Positions 53,995 through 62,920 are shown, numbered from the stretch's first letter. The stretch: 64,000 nt of DNA from Streptomyces himalayensis subsp. himalayensis (GCF_013778455.1 NZ_JACEHE010000030.1:22237-86236), one strand, 5' to 3'. Notes: generated from the sequence alone by a model not told the origin. Numbers and translations: made by a program.

Positions 53995-54618
53995 TCAGGC
54001 GGCGGGTGAGGGAACCTCGGCGATGCCGATCATCGATTCGGTGGTGACCAGGGCGGCGAGTTCCTGCTCGGTCATGCCGTCGGTTCCGGCGGGCCGCTGC
54101 GGAATGACGAACCAGCGAGAATGACCGCTGCTGTCCCACACCCGGAGTTCGACGGACGGATCGAGGTCCAGGCCGGTCTCCTTGAGAACCACACGGGGCT
54201 CCCGGGCCGCGCGGGCGCGGAAGGTCGGGTCCTTGTACCAGTACGGCGGGAGGCCGAGCACGGGCCAGGGGAAACAGGAGCACAGGGTGCAGATGACCAG
54301 GTTGTGCACTCCGGGGGTGTTGGCCACGGCCTGCAGGTGTTCGCCTTCGGCGCCGTCCATGCCGATGGGGAGGTCGAGTTCGGCGACGGCGGCCGGTGTG
54401 TCCTTGACGAGTCGTTCGGCGAACTCCGGATCGGTCCAGGCACGGGCGACGATCTTGGCTCCGTTGAGCGGCGTCATGTCGGTCTCGAAGTGGCCGAGCA
54501 CCTTGTCGACGGTGGCGCCGGTGATCACGCCCTTCTCGATGAGCAGGGCTTCCAGCGCCCGCACACGGGCGGCGCTGCGGGCTTCGCGGTCCTCGGGGTA
54601 GCCGAACTGCACGGTCAC
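53995..54618 (-). CDS. nhlA: Cobalt-type nitrile hydratase alpha subunit
   Basis: 207 residues. The metal claw is C110-T-L-C113-S-C115; threonine after the first cysteine marks cobalt rather than iron enzymes, and the two inner cysteines would be oxidised to sulfinic and sulfenic forms. The neighbouring FPWPVLGLPPYWYKD and the C-terminal GHSRWFVIPQRPAGTDG are standard. With the beta subunit it hydrates nitriles to amides in the cytosol. ATG 54618 overlaps the beta stop by four bases. Confidence 0.96.
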   Translation of the reverse strand: MTVQFGYPEDREARSAARVRALEALLIEKGVITGATVDKVLGHFETDMTPLNGAKIVARAWTDPEFAERLVKDTPAAVAELDLPIGMDGAEGEHLQAVANTPGVHNLVICTLCSCFPWPVLGLPPYWYKDPTFRARAAREPRVVLKETGLDLDPSVELRVWDSSGHSRWFVIPQRPAGTDGMTEQELAALVTTESMIGIAEVPSPAA

Positions 54619-55367
54619 TGCTGTTCCTCCATCGCGTGGGTGAGGTAGGCCTGGTAGAGCTCGCCGTAGAGCACGGCGCCGGGTTCGGCGAGTTCTCCCC
54701 AGAGGTCGGTCGGTTCGAAGCGGACGGCATAGACGGGCATCGGCTCGCCGATGCCGTCGGGGCCGGTGGAGCAGAAGTAGCCGTAGTCGCCTTCGAAGAC
54801 GCGCTCCACGGTGCCTGTGCGGCCGCGCAGGTTTCCCGGCAGCCGGGTGTGATCGGTGGGCGGCACGTCCTTGACGGTCACCCGGTCACCGATGGCGAAA
54901 GCCGGGGACTGGGCCGGACCCTGGCGGGGGGTGTCGCCCTCGCGCAGGTAGCGGATGACCTGGTCGTCGATGCGTTCGTCCCCGCCCTCGGGCAGTTCGA
55001 GTCCCGGATCATGGAGGTACTCCGCGGCCTTCGCCTCCAGCTCCTCCTCGGTGATGTAGCCCTGGGAGACGAAGAACCCGCCGATGCCGCCGAGCCACTT
55101 CTCGTAGTAGCGGTACTGGAAGTAGGCGAAGGGGTGCATCGCCTCGGCGCCCTTGCGCAGGTCCGCCCAGGTCCAGACGGAGGAGAAGGCGCTGGGCACG
55201 TCCTCGATCGGGTACTGGGGCACAGCGTCGCCCAGGTGGGTGCTCAGGCCCATCATCGCGACGTGGATGCCGAAGATGCGCTGCTCCCAGTCCTCGACGA
55301 AGACGCGGGGTTCGTAGGCGACGGGGCCGAGGTTCTCCAGACCCCCCAGATGGTGCTGAAGCTTCAT
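54615..55367 (-). CDS. nhlB: Nitrile hydratase beta subunit
   Basis: 250 residues. N-terminal MKLQHHLGGLENLGPV and YYEKWLGGIGGF helical part, then the SH3-like barrel with FAIGDRVTVKDVPPTDHTRLPGNLRGRTG and a final GELYQAYLTH. It forms the heterotetramer with the alpha subunit and supplies residues of the active-site entrance. It overlaps the DUF1097 gene upstream and the alpha gene downstream by four bases each, so subunit supply is coupled. The beta-before-alpha order is the one found for cobalt-type enzymes. Confidence 0.96.
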   Translation of the reverse strand: MKLQHHLGGLENLGPVAYEPRVFVEDWEQRIFGIHVAMMGLSTHLGDAVPQYPIEDVPSAFSSVWTWADLRKGAEAMHPFAYFQYRYYEKWLGGIGGFFVSQGYITEEELEAKAAEYLHDPGLELPEGGDERIDDQVIRYLREGDTPRQGPAQSPAFAIGDRVTVKDVPPTDHTRLPGNLRGRTGTVERVFEGDYGYFCSTGPDGIGEPMPVYAVRFEPTDLWGELAEPGAVLYGELYQAYLTHAMEEQQ

Positions 55368-55882
55368 GACTGCCCTTCCGGGGTCGGCTCGGTGGCCGGG
55401 CGTGCGGTCATCGCGGCTCCCCAGTACTCCGAGGCGATGCCGAACACCGCGCCCAGGACCATGGACAGCGCCGCGACGAGCGCCGGGTTGCTGATGGACG
55501 CGGTGGTGATGTCGTGGCCGGTGGCGGCCACGGTGCCGACCGTGGAGGCGAACCCCCACACGATGGCCGGGAGTTTCGAGAGCAGGGTGATCTTCGACGC
55601 CTGCACCATGGCGGCGCTGCCCACACCCACGGCGATGGCGGCGATGGCGGTGCCACCGCCCAGCGCGTGGATGACCAACAGCGTGAGCGAGGCGATGACA
55701 ATGCCGGTCAGGTTCGAGGCGATCGACCTCGCCATGCCGTCGGTGCCGGCCCCGAGGATGAAGAATGAGGCCCAGGCAATGAAGATGACCCAGACCGGAA
55801 TGGTCAGGACGGTTGCGGTCATCAGCGTGGCGACTCCGCCGAGTACGCCGATGCTGATCGACAAAGCATTTAGCTGGCGCAT
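55364..55882 (-). CDS. DUF1097 membrane protein heading the nitrile hydratase operon
   Basis: 172 residues with about five to six membrane segments (MTATVLTIPVWVIFIAWASFF, GIVIASLTLLVIHALGG, ALSMVLGAVFGIASEYWG). It belongs to the DUF1097/YcdZ-like membrane proteins of unknown function. Its stop overlaps the beta-subunit ATG (ATGA), which makes it a true operon member. A role in uptake of the nitrile, urea/amide movement or metal supply is imaginable; none is shown. ATG 55882 has GAGGAG eleven bases upstream. Confidence 0.8.
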   Translation of the reverse strand: MRQLNALSISIGVLGGVATLMTATVLTIPVWVIFIAWASFFILGAGTDGMARSIASNLTGIVIASLTLLVIHALGGGTAIAAIAVGVGSAAMVQASKITLLSKLPAIVWGFASTVGTVAATGHDITTASISNPALVAALSMVLGAVFGIASEYWGAAMTARPATEPTPEGQS

Positions 55883-56518
55883 GGCCAAACCACTCCTCTG
55901 ACGCCGGGTTCTCACGTCCCGGCGGAATTCGTGCCCGAATATAGGCAGGCGATAATTGGCCCGCTGAGGGGCGGAAAAGAATGGGAATCCATGGCGCGAA
56001 AGTTTCGCACGAAGGCCCGGTCGTCGGTATCGAATCCGGTACTTCGCGTCCTTCGATTCGGACATGGACAGGCATGCTTCTTCGGCTTCTGCTGCCGAAT
56101 ATGCCCTGGCAGGGGCACCCCTCGACCGCAGTTACTTCGGTGCCAATTGTGTCGGCTATGGCGCGGTGAGGCATCAATAGGTTCCGGCTGTCGTGTTTCA
56201 CGCAAGTTAACGATGGCTGAATAAATGGTGTCAGGAATTGACGGCGGCGGCCTTACGCTTTCAACGCATAAAAAGCCGCCCAGGCCTGTCGGTGAGGCCA
56301 TGGGAGGCTGCAAGGTCGATTTGAGCACTGGATCAATCAGGTCTTCGTGCGGTTAGTATTCCTCACCCGGTATTTCCGGGAACCCGGATACCCGGCCGGG
56401 TGATTTGCTCGGCTTCCACGTTCCCGCGTGGCGGGACAGGAGCCAAGGGCTGCAGCGGACACACGAGCCACGATTTCGGACACGAGGGCAAGCCTCGCTC
56501 CACTGAGGAGGTCGGAGT
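55883..56518. promoter_or_regulatory. Divergent control region of the nitrile hydratase operon and glxA-like regulator
   Basis: A 636-base gap with no supported gene and a visibly lower G+C content than its surroundings, as expected for a control region. It contains the promoter of the nitrile hydratase operon and, toward the regulator side, a long palindrome at 56364-56402. Confidence 0.5.
56364..56402. promoter_or_regulatory. Palindrome upstream of the GlxA-type regulator
   Basis: TCCGGG (56375-56380) and CCCGGA (56383-56388) form a perfect inverted repeat around AA. The outer sequence adds CACCCGG at 56364 and CCGGGTG at 56396, extending the symmetry with small bulges. It is 117 bases before the regulator start and could be an operator or a hairpin. 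Confidence 0.45.
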
Positions 56519-57586
56519 ATGAACCGGAGTATCGCGGCCGCGGACCGCGGCACCGAGCGGACCATGGTCTTCGTTCTGTACGACAAGGTGACGCTGCAGG
56601 ACGTGGCGGCGCCGCTGGAGATCTTCGCCCGAGCCAACGACTTCGGGGCCCGCTACCGGGTTCTGCTGATCTCGCCCACGGGGCAACCGGTCGGGACGAC
56701 CGCGTTCACCCGGCTGAGCGCGGACATTCCAGTGACCGACGCTCCCGACTCCATTGACACCCTCCTGGTGCCGGGAGGCGTACCGGCTGACTTCACGTTC
56801 GCTCCGGGCACGCACGACATACCGGAGGAGCTGACCCCGGACACGGTCCCCGAGGCACTGGCGATGGTCCAGGAGCTGGCGCCCCGGGCATCGCGGATCG
56901 CCTCCGTCTGTACCGGGGCCTTCGTGCTGGCCGCCCTCGGGCTGTTGGACGGACGCCGAGCGACGACCCACTGGGCGCACTGCGCGCGACTCGCCCGGGA
57001 GTACCCCCGTATCAAGGTGGATCCGGACGCCCTCTTCGTCCAGGATGGCCCCTTCGTCACCGGTGCCGGCATCAGCGCGGGCACCGACATGACCCTGGCC
57101 ATCGTCGAGAACGACTACGGCACCGACGTCGCCCGCAGGGTCGCCCGGTGGATGGTTGTCTTCCTGCAACGTCCCGGCGGCCAGGCCCAGTTCAGCATCT
57201 GGTCCGAGGCGGGCGCCCCCACCACACGCGGCCTGCGCCAGGTCCTGGACGCAGTGGTCCTCGAACCGGCCGCGGACCACTCCACTGCCGCCATGGCCGC
57301 CCGCGCCGCGGTGAGCGAACGCCATCTGGCGCGGATGTTCCGCGACGAGGTGGGCATGACGCCGGCCCGCTACGTGGAGCAGACCCGGCTGGAGGCGGCC
57401 AAGCTTCTCCTGGTGACCGGCGACGAGGGCCAGGAGTCCGTCGCACGGCGTGCCGGCTTCGGCTCCCCGGAGACGATGAGACGGATCTTCCGCCGCAACC
57501 TCGGAGTCTCGCCGGGCGGCTACCGCAGCCGGTTCCGCACCACCGGCATCGACCGCCAGGAGACGGAGCCCGACCAGGATGACTGA
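56519..57586 (+). CDS. GlxA-type transcriptional regulator (DJ-1/PfpI plus AraC)
   Basis: 355 residues. The DJ-1/PfpI-like sensor domain (about 15-195) has ASRIASVCTGAFVLAALGLLDGRRATTHW with the nucleophile-elbow cysteine. The AraC domain (about 245-335) has two helix-turn-helices (MAARAAVSERHLARMFRDEVG, ARRAGFGSPETMRRIF). GAGGAGG precedes ATG 56519. Divergent from the nitrile hydratase operon, it is the probable activator in response to a nitrile or amide. It is an intact relative of the truncated gene at 25915. Confidence 0.9.
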   Translation: MNRSIAAADRGTERTMVFVLYDKVTLQDVAAPLEIFARANDFGARYRVLLISPTGQPVGTTAFTRLSADIPVTDAPDSIDTLLVPGGVPADFTFAPGTHDIPEELTPDTVPEALAMVQELAPRASRIASVCTGAFVLAALGLLDGRRATTHWAHCARLAREYPRIKVDPDALFVQDGPFVTGAGISAGTDMTLAIVENDYGTDVARRVARWMVVFLQRPGGQAQFSIWSEAGAPTTRGLRQVLDAVVLEPAADHSTAAMAARAAVSERHLARMFRDEVGMTPARYVEQTRLEAAKLLLVTGDEGQESVARRAGFGSPETMRRIFRRNLGVSPGGYRSRFRTTGIDRQETEPDQDD

Positions 57587-58115
57587 TCCGGTAACGTCCT
57601 CACCGCCGTGCGCTCCAGCGACGGCGTCGACCTCCCCAGGACGACGCCGAGACGGAACGGCTCTGGGCTTTCTGGTCGTTCTCGAGCAGGACGGGGCGAG
57701 CGCCCTCATGCTGCTGCGGCCGTATCGACGAACGAGGGACCTCTTCCTTCGCTCGGTATGGCCAGGGGTGCTATGCCGAGATGCTTGGGGAACTCGCTGC
57801 GGCGGCCGGGACGACGTGAGTTGCCACTGGGCGGCGCGGCGCGGCCGCCTGCGGGACGGCGACTCCCCGGGCCGAGGGGCGAGCCCTGGCGGCAGGGTGA
57901 CGGCGAGCCGCCCGCCGTGGCGCTCGGCCTGGGGCGACGGCCCGCAGTGCGTCGACATCGGCCGCGGCGAAGCGGGGTTGCTGCCCGGCCTGGGCGCGTT
58001 CGGCGTTCGCGGCCTCGGCCCGCTCGACCAGGACCTGGGCATGCCGCCCGACGCCGCCGTAGGGGCCGGCCGCCCGTTGATTTTGGTTCTCTCTTATCCT
58101 GGCTGTCCGTCAGGA
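57587..58115. other. Degenerate sequence between regulator and Nudix fragment
   Basis: About 530 bases with open frames on several strands but no start and no convincing family match. It is the left edge of a mosaic of truncated genes. Confidence 0.4.
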
Positions 58116-58550
58116 GTGCCTCGACGCGTCCAGCAGCCCGACGGGCGCCGCTGGGAACATCATGTCGTACGCATGCGGCACCTGGCGGTGGCCGCCGTGG
58201 TCGACGATCAGAAGCGGGTGCTGATGATGTGGCGCCACCGCTTCGTCACCGACACATGGGGCTGGGAACTGCCCATGGGTCTCATCGAAGAGGATGAAAC
58301 GCCGGAGCGGGCGGCCGCCCGCGAGGTGGAGGAGGAGACCGGCCGGCGTGTTGAGGCCATCAAGCCGCTGGGTTACGCGCAGCCGGCGAACGGCATCACC
58401 GACGCCGAGCAGCACGTCTTCCGCGCTGACGGTGCCACCTACATGGGGCCGCTGACGGAAGCGAACGAGTCGGATCGCATCGAGTGGATCCCGCTCTCGC
58501 AGATCCGCGGGATGATCGACCGCCGGGAGATTGTCAGCAGCGGCGCGACA
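58116..58550 (+). pseudogene. Nudix hydrolase, both ends lost
   Basis: About 145 residues. The Nudix box is intact, G-LIEED-E-TPERAAA-REVEEETG, and the flanking HHVVRMRHLAVAAVVDDQ and GITDAEQHVFRADG are typical of ADP-ribose-type pyrophosphatases. The first strand is replaced by foreign sequence before about 58120, and after IVSSGATLG the expected final helix is replaced by the upstream region of the PIG-L gene. The frame stays open to 58595. It might still hydrolyse nucleotides, but the ends look like fusion scars. Confidence 0.6.
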
Positions 58551-58587
58551 CTCGGACCACGACGTATTTCTGCAGGAGGACTGTTTC

Positions 58588-58804
58588 ATGACTGACCGGG
58601 CCTTGACGCTCATGGCAGTACACGCCCACCCCGACGACGAGGCCACCGGAACCGGAGGGGTTCTCGCGCGGTACGCGGCGGAAGGCATCCGCACGGTTCT
58701 GGTGACGTGTACCGACGGCGGTTGCGGTGACGGACCGGGGGGTGTCAAGCCGGGCGATCCCGGGCACGATCCGGCGGCGGTCGCCTTGATGCGCCGTCAA
58801 GAGG
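58588..58804 (+). pseudogene. PIG-L (MshB/Mca-like) deacetylase, N-terminal fragment
   Basis: Starts normally at ATG 58588 behind CAGGAGGAC. About 72 residues follow the LmbE/PIG-L pattern with the zinc motif VHAHPDDEATGTGG and a CTDGGCGDGPGG loop, as in mycothiol-pathway deacetylases. After RRQEA, near 58804, the sequence switches to the C-terminus of an FtsX-like permease. The catalytic His later in the protein is lost. Confidence 0.75.
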
Positions 58805-58807
58805 CGC

Positions 58808-59179
58808 GGGGTCGATGTGGCCGCGGCCGTACTCACCGCGGCCCTAGGGGTGTTCGCGCTCGCCGATGTTCTCTATCTCGACAGCTGTGAACGGGACGGG
58901 GAGTTCGCCATGCTGCGGGCCTGCGGCTGGGCCGACACCGAGGTCATGCGACTGGTCGTCGCGCAGGGTGCGGTGATCGCCGTGGCGGGCGCGGTGCCCG
59001 GAGCCGCGACGGGGTTCGCACTGACCGTGGCCTTCACCGGCTCGATTCCGGCGGGGCTGCCGGTGGCGGTGGGCGTGGTCGCGGTGGCGGGAGTGCTGGC
59101 GGCCGTGGCGGGCAGCGTCGTCGCGGCCGGCCTCGCGGTACGGCGGTCGCCGGCGGGGCCGTTGGCCGAAGAGGGATGA
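58808..59179 (+). pseudogene. FtsX-like ABC permease, C-terminal fragment
   Basis: About 123 residues with the last three membrane segments of an FtsX/MacB-type permease: ERDGEFAMLRACGWADTEVMRLVVAQGAVIAVAG, then two hydrophobic runs. An internal ATG follows the fusion. The N-terminal two thirds is missing. It is followed 42 bases later by a matching ABC ATPase fragment, so a permease-ATPase pair once stood here. Confidence 0.75.
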
Positions 59180-59221
59180 ACCAAGAAGGATGGACAGAGA
59201 TACGGAGAGGGAGAGAACCCC

Positions 59222-59465
59222 ATGGGGGACGGTGCGTCGGTCCTGGTGGAGGACCTGCACAAGAGCTTTGGCACCGGTGACGGGCTGATCACGGCCGTCG
59301 ACGGCATCAGCCTGGACATCCCGGCCGGACACAGCGTCGCCCTCGCCGGCGCCTCCGGCTCCGGCAAATCCACACTGCTGCACCTCATCGGGGCCATCGA
59401 ACGGGCCGATGCGGGACGGGTGTTGGTGGACGGCCAGGACGTCACCGCGCTGGGGCGGCGGACCG
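59222..59465 (+). pseudogene. ABC ATPase (MacB/LolD-type), N-terminal fragment
   Basis: From ATG 59222 about 80 residues with Walker A ALAGASGSGKSTLL and the following IGAIERADAGRVLVDGQDV. Signature and Walker B are missing. The reading frame is cut near 59465 at a perfect 10-bp palindrome and runs into the antisense of a MauE/DoxX-type gene. Confidence 0.8.
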
Positions 59466-59472
59466 CCGCCCC
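59452..59472. repeat. Perfect palindrome at a gene-fusion junction
   Basis: GGGGCGGCGG (59452-59461), one A, then CCGCCGCCCC (59463-59472). The plus-strand ABC ATPase and the minus-strand MauE-like gene both lose their family match at this point. Confidence 0.9.
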
Positions 59473-59770
59473 GTAGCGCCCGCACCACGCCCATGGTGAG
59501 CGCGGCAAGGACCAGCGAGGCAAGGAGCAGCCCGATCACACCGGCCCGCGTGCCGGGCAGCAACAGCAGGCCCGCGGCCACGCCTTCGGCCATGATGGTC
59601 GCGTACGCGAGCGGGCGGCGCATGCCCGGGGTGCCGAGGCCCATATCGGCGAGCGTGGTGAGGTACGCACGGAATCGGGCGGGCCGTGCTTTGCCCACGG
59701 CGGATGCGGCGAGGACGACGGCGACCAGAATGTGGCAGACCGTCAAGAGCGCGGCGGCCATGGCGCTCAC
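59473..59770 (-). pseudogene. MauE/DoxX-like membrane protein, C-terminally truncated
   Basis: About 97 residues with four membrane segments: LTVCHILVAVVLAASAVGKARPARF, ADMGLGTPGMRRPLAYATIMAEGVAAGLLL and GVIGLLLASLVLAALTMGVVRALRGG. These are the features of MauE-type proteins involved in methylamine-dehydrogenase or disulfide maturation. The start is GTG 59770, overlapping the SARP stop (GTGA). The cytoplasmic end runs into the palindrome at 59452-59472. Confidence 0.65.
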
Positions 59771-60363
59771 CCCGCAAGCAGCTGCTGATGCAGCCGCCCC
59801 AGACAGGCATCGGGTTCGGTGCCGAGCTCGCGGCGGAAGACGGTCCGCGCCGACTCGAACGCGTCGGTCACACGCCCTGGTTCGCCGAGGTGGTGATGGG
59901 CGTTCAGGACGAGCAGCCAGCTGCGAATGCGCAGCGGCTCCGCGGCGAGCACCTGCCCCGCCGTACGCAATGTGGAGTGCGGCTGGCCGACGCCGAGCCA
60001 GGCATCGGCCAGATCCTCGGTGGCGCGGATGCGCTCGGCGTCCAGGGTGCGCAGCGGGCCGTCGAGCATGCCGTACCGCTCGACTCCGGGGGCCGCGTGG
60101 TCCGAACTCCACAGCGCCAGCGCGGCGTTGAGCAGCTCGATGGCCCGGGGCGGGTCGTCGGTGACCGCGCTGCGGCCCCGGTCGGCGAGCCGCTCGAACA
60201 CCAGGTGGTCGACGACGTCCGGCGCGACCCGGAGTTCATAACCACCCTGGTGGCTGATCAGCGGGGTGGCCACCGGGAGCGGTCGGCGCAGGAGATGGGC
60301 GTAGGAGCGCAGGTTCGCGACGGCGGAGCGCGGCGGCTCGCCCGCCCACAGGGCGTCCATCAT
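59767..60363 (-). pseudogene. SARP/AfsR-type regulator, N-terminally truncated
   Basis: 198 residues. The end of the OmpR-like DNA-binding domain (DALWAGEPPRSAVANLRSYAHLLRR) is followed by a complete bacterial transcriptional activation domain (VDHLVFERLADRGR, AIELLNAALALWS, HHHLGEPGRVTDAFESARTVFRRELGTEP). The first half of the winged helix is missing at 60363, where an unrelated frame takes over. SARPs activate antibiotic clusters; this copy cannot bind DNA normally. Confidence 0.7.
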
Positions 60364-60929
60364 CCGGACTTCCGGGGACGTATGTCAAGGCGGAGCGCCA
60401 GAGCATCCCGGCGCGCGGCCCGGCAAGCCGTCGCGCCCGTGCGTCCGCCGTACGGAGTGCCTGCCAACGCCAGCACTGGGACCTGGACAACGACGAGATC
60501 GCGGGCGGCCTCGCCGTCTGCTTGACGACTCACGGCACGGAGCACGATCAGCAGGCTGCCAAGCGGTGTTCTCGCCGCGGCCCGCTCGGCGGTATATGTA
60601 GAAGCCGAGCGAGTCATCCAACTCCGGGATCTCGTGGCAGAGCCGAGGAGGCGTCCTGCCGGCGGCCCGGTGGCCACGGCGGGTTGGCGGCGTACCCCTG
60701 CAGCGAGCGCCCTCGCGTCGGCATGGTCAGTGACATCGACATCCCAGACCTCGAGGCCGCGTCGGGTGCCCGACGCGACCAGGCCCCTCGGTGAACGCGC
60801 CCCGGCTGCGCTTCGATCCCCGCACCCGGGCGTACTACGAAGGCCGCACCCAGCGTCCGCGGGGAACGCGCCTTCTCGCAGACCCAAGGAAGGCAAGACC
60901 CGACGTGAGATCATCCGATGCCTCAAGCG
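60364..60929. other. Unassigned stretch between SARP and DnaB-like fragments
   Basis: About 565 bases whose frames carry no recognised motif. Part of the truncated-gene mosaic. Confidence 0.4.
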
Positions 60930-61325
60930 ATATGTTTCGGGCCTCCTGAGGAGGTCGGGCAGTTCGGGTGGCTCGATGCTGGAGGTGAGGAGGCTGCGCT
61001 GCTGGGCCTCCCACAGGACGGTGACTGGGTCGACGGGGGTACGGCGTCGGGTCAGGTCGGTCAGGCACTGCCACAGCCCGGCATGCAGGGGCTGGGTGAA
61101 GTCGTCGGCGGTCAGCCACCGCATCTGTTCGACGTCTGCTGGGTGCGCCGTCGCCGTCGCGAGCAGTAGGCACTCCTCGTCGACCGCCTCCTCGGCGTTG
61201 TAGGGGGCCGCAGTCGGCGTGGGTGCGGGGGTGCGTTGTCGGGGGCCGGAGTGCGGGGGGAACCGCGCGGCGATGTCTTCTACGGCGCCAGCGAGGGCGT
61301 CGGCTTCGGCGAGGGTGGTGGGCAC
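60930..61325 (-). pseudogene. DnaB-like helicase N-terminal domain fragment
   Basis: About 115 residues: AEADALAGAVEDIAARFPP, a proline-rich linker, then EEAVDEECLLLATATAHPADVEQMRWLTADDFTQPLHAGLWQCL and DPVTVLWEAQQRSLL, the DnaB N-terminal dimerisation fold found in Streptomyces plasmid/ICE-type proteins. No helicase motifs follow; the frame continues into foreign sequence after LLRRPE. Probably a scrap of an integrated element. Confidence 0.6.
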
Positions 61326-61446
61326 CCGGTGCGGGAGCGTGACGTCGGTCGCGGTCTGCGCGAGGCGCTCGGCGTGGGGACTTCTTGGCGATCATGCCCG
61401 ATGCCAGCCGAAGGCGTCACGGACGTACGGTGATTGTCACCCTCCG

Positions 61447-62484
61447 TCAGTGAGGGGGCTGGGACGGGAGGGCGTCGGGGGTGACGCGATCGGCCTTGAC
61501 CGCGTCGGCGAGGGCGGCGGCTGCGGCCTCTGCGGCCTGTGCCGTGTCGTTGGCAGCCTGGGCAGCCATGTCGTCTGTGGGCTTCTCACGGGTGGCCGGC
61601 GACTTCGGCAGCACCTCGCTGAAGGCGCGGGACACGCCCTGGAGTGCGGAGGTGACCTCGCTGGGGATCACCCAGAAGGTGCTGCCCGAGCCCTGCGCGA
61701 GTTGGGGCAGCATCTGAAGATACTGCCAGGCGAGCAGCTTGGGGTCGGGGTCGTTGCGATGCACGGCCTGGAACACCTCATCGATTGCCCGGGACTGGCC
61801 CTCGGCCTGGAGGATCGCAGCGGTCCGGTTACCCTCCGCGCGCAGGACAGCGGCCTGCTTATCGCCTTCGGCAGTAAGAATCTGCGACTGGCGTTGTCCC
61901 TCGGCCCCAAGAATCGCGGCCCGCTTGTCCCGCTCGGCTCGCATCTGCTTCTGCATCGCGTCCTTGATGGACTGCGGAGGGTCGATGGCCTTGATCTCCA
62001 CCCGGTTGACCCTCAGGCCCCACTTGCCGGTGGCCTCGTCCAGCACGCCACGGAGCTGGCTGTTGATGGTGTCCCGTGAGGTGAGCGTCTTTTCCAGGTC
62101 CATGGATCCCACGACGTTGCGCAAAGTCGTGACGGTGAGCTGCTCGACCGCCTGAAGGAAATTCGCAATCTCGTAGAAAGCCGCTCGTGGGTCGGTGACC
62201 TGGAAGTACAGGACGGTGTCGATCTCGACAACCAGATTGTCCTCGGTGATGACCGGCTGCGGTTTGAAGGAGACGACCTGTTCCCGCAGGTCGATCACCG
62301 GATGAACGCGGTCAATGTAAGGGATGACGAGATTGAGGCCAGGATTCAGGGTCCGATGGTAGCGGCCGAGTCGCTCGACGTTACGAGCGCGCGCCTGGGG
62401 CACGATACGGACCGCCCGCATCACGGTGAAAACCGCGAACAGTGCGACGATCAGTCCGGCAATGACGAATGCCGAGGTCTCCAT
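61447..62484 (-). CDS. SPFH/Band-7 (stomatin/QmcA-like) membrane protein
   Basis: 345 residues. One N-terminal membrane anchor (ETSAFVIAGLIVALFAVFTVM) is followed by the SPFH domain (VERLGRYHRTLNPGLNLVIPYIDRVHPVIDLREQV ... FYEIANFLQAVEQLTVTTLRNVVGSMDLEKTL) and a coiled-coil AEGxRxAAI repeat region, with an Ala-rich tail. Such proteins form membrane microdomain scaffolds and partner with NfeD proteins. The nfeD-like gene ends five bases upstream, so they form one operon. ATG 62484 starts at the membrane anchor; a start at 62520 would add 12 unlikely residues. Confidence 0.93.
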   Translation of the reverse strand: METSAFVIAGLIVALFAVFTVMRAVRIVPQARARNVERLGRYHRTLNPGLNLVIPYIDRVHPVIDLREQVVSFKPQPVITEDNLVVEIDTVLYFQVTDPRAAFYEIANFLQAVEQLTVTTLRNVVGSMDLEKTLTSRDTINSQLRGVLDEATGKWGLRVNRVEIKAIDPPQSIKDAMQKQMRAERDKRAAILGAEGQRQSQILTAEGDKQAAVLRAEGNRTAAILQAEGQSRAIDEVFQAVHRNDPDPKLLAWQYLQMLPQLAQGSGSTFWVIPSEVTSALQGVSRAFSEVLPKSPATREKPTDDMAAQAANDTAQAAEAAAAALADAVKADRVTPDALPSQPPH

Positions 62485-62488
62485 GGTT

Positions 62489-62920
62489 TCAGTCCCGGGG
62501 GTAGACGATCGCGGTGGCACCGCTGATCTCTATGACGTCGACGGTCGTTCCAGCAGGAATTACCAGCGTCTCGTCGTAGGCGCGGGCCGTCCATTCCTCG
62601 CCGTCGATACGGACCCTGCCACCCAAGCCCGTCACGTCCGAGACGACATAGGCAGCCCTGCCGACCAGCGCGTCCACGCCGAAGCGCGCCGCTTGGGGCT
62701 GGAGCACGTGGCGCAGGGCAATGGGGCGCACGAACAGAACGGTGACTGTAGCGACGATGGTGAATACCAAGAACTGGAAGGGCAGCGGCAGCCCGACTGC
62801 GGCGCACCCGGCCGTGACCAACGCCGCCGCACTCAGCATTCCGAGCGCAGCAGTAAGGGTGAAGATCTCTGCCACAGCCAACACAGCTGCGATGATCAAC
62901 CAGATCAGCCATAGATCCAT
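62489..62920 (-). CDS. NfeD-family membrane protein
   Basis: 143 residues: three membrane segments (LWLIWLIIAAVLAVAEIFTLT, MLSAAALVTAGCAAVGLPLPFQFLVFTIVATVTVLF) and a C-terminal OB-fold (LVGRAAYVVSDVTGLGGRVRIDGEEWTARA, IPAGTTVDVIEISGATAIV). It is the short NfeD1b type that pairs with an SPFH protein, encoded immediately downstream. ATG 62920 is the start closest to the first membrane segment. Confidence 0.92.
   Translation of the reverse strand: MDLWLIWLIIAAVLAVAEIFTLTAALGMLSAAALVTAGCAAVGLPLPFQFLVFTIVATVTVLFVRPIALRHVLQPQAARFGVDALVGRAAYVVSDVTGLGGRVRIDGEEWTARAYDETLVIPAGTTVDVIEISGATAIVYPRD

Noticed and set aside
54615..56201. Extension of the nitrile hydratase beta frame to 528 residues
   Set aside because: The real N-terminus MKLQHH begins at 55367 and overlaps the upstream DUF1097 stop; the extension is antisense-like sequence inside that gene.
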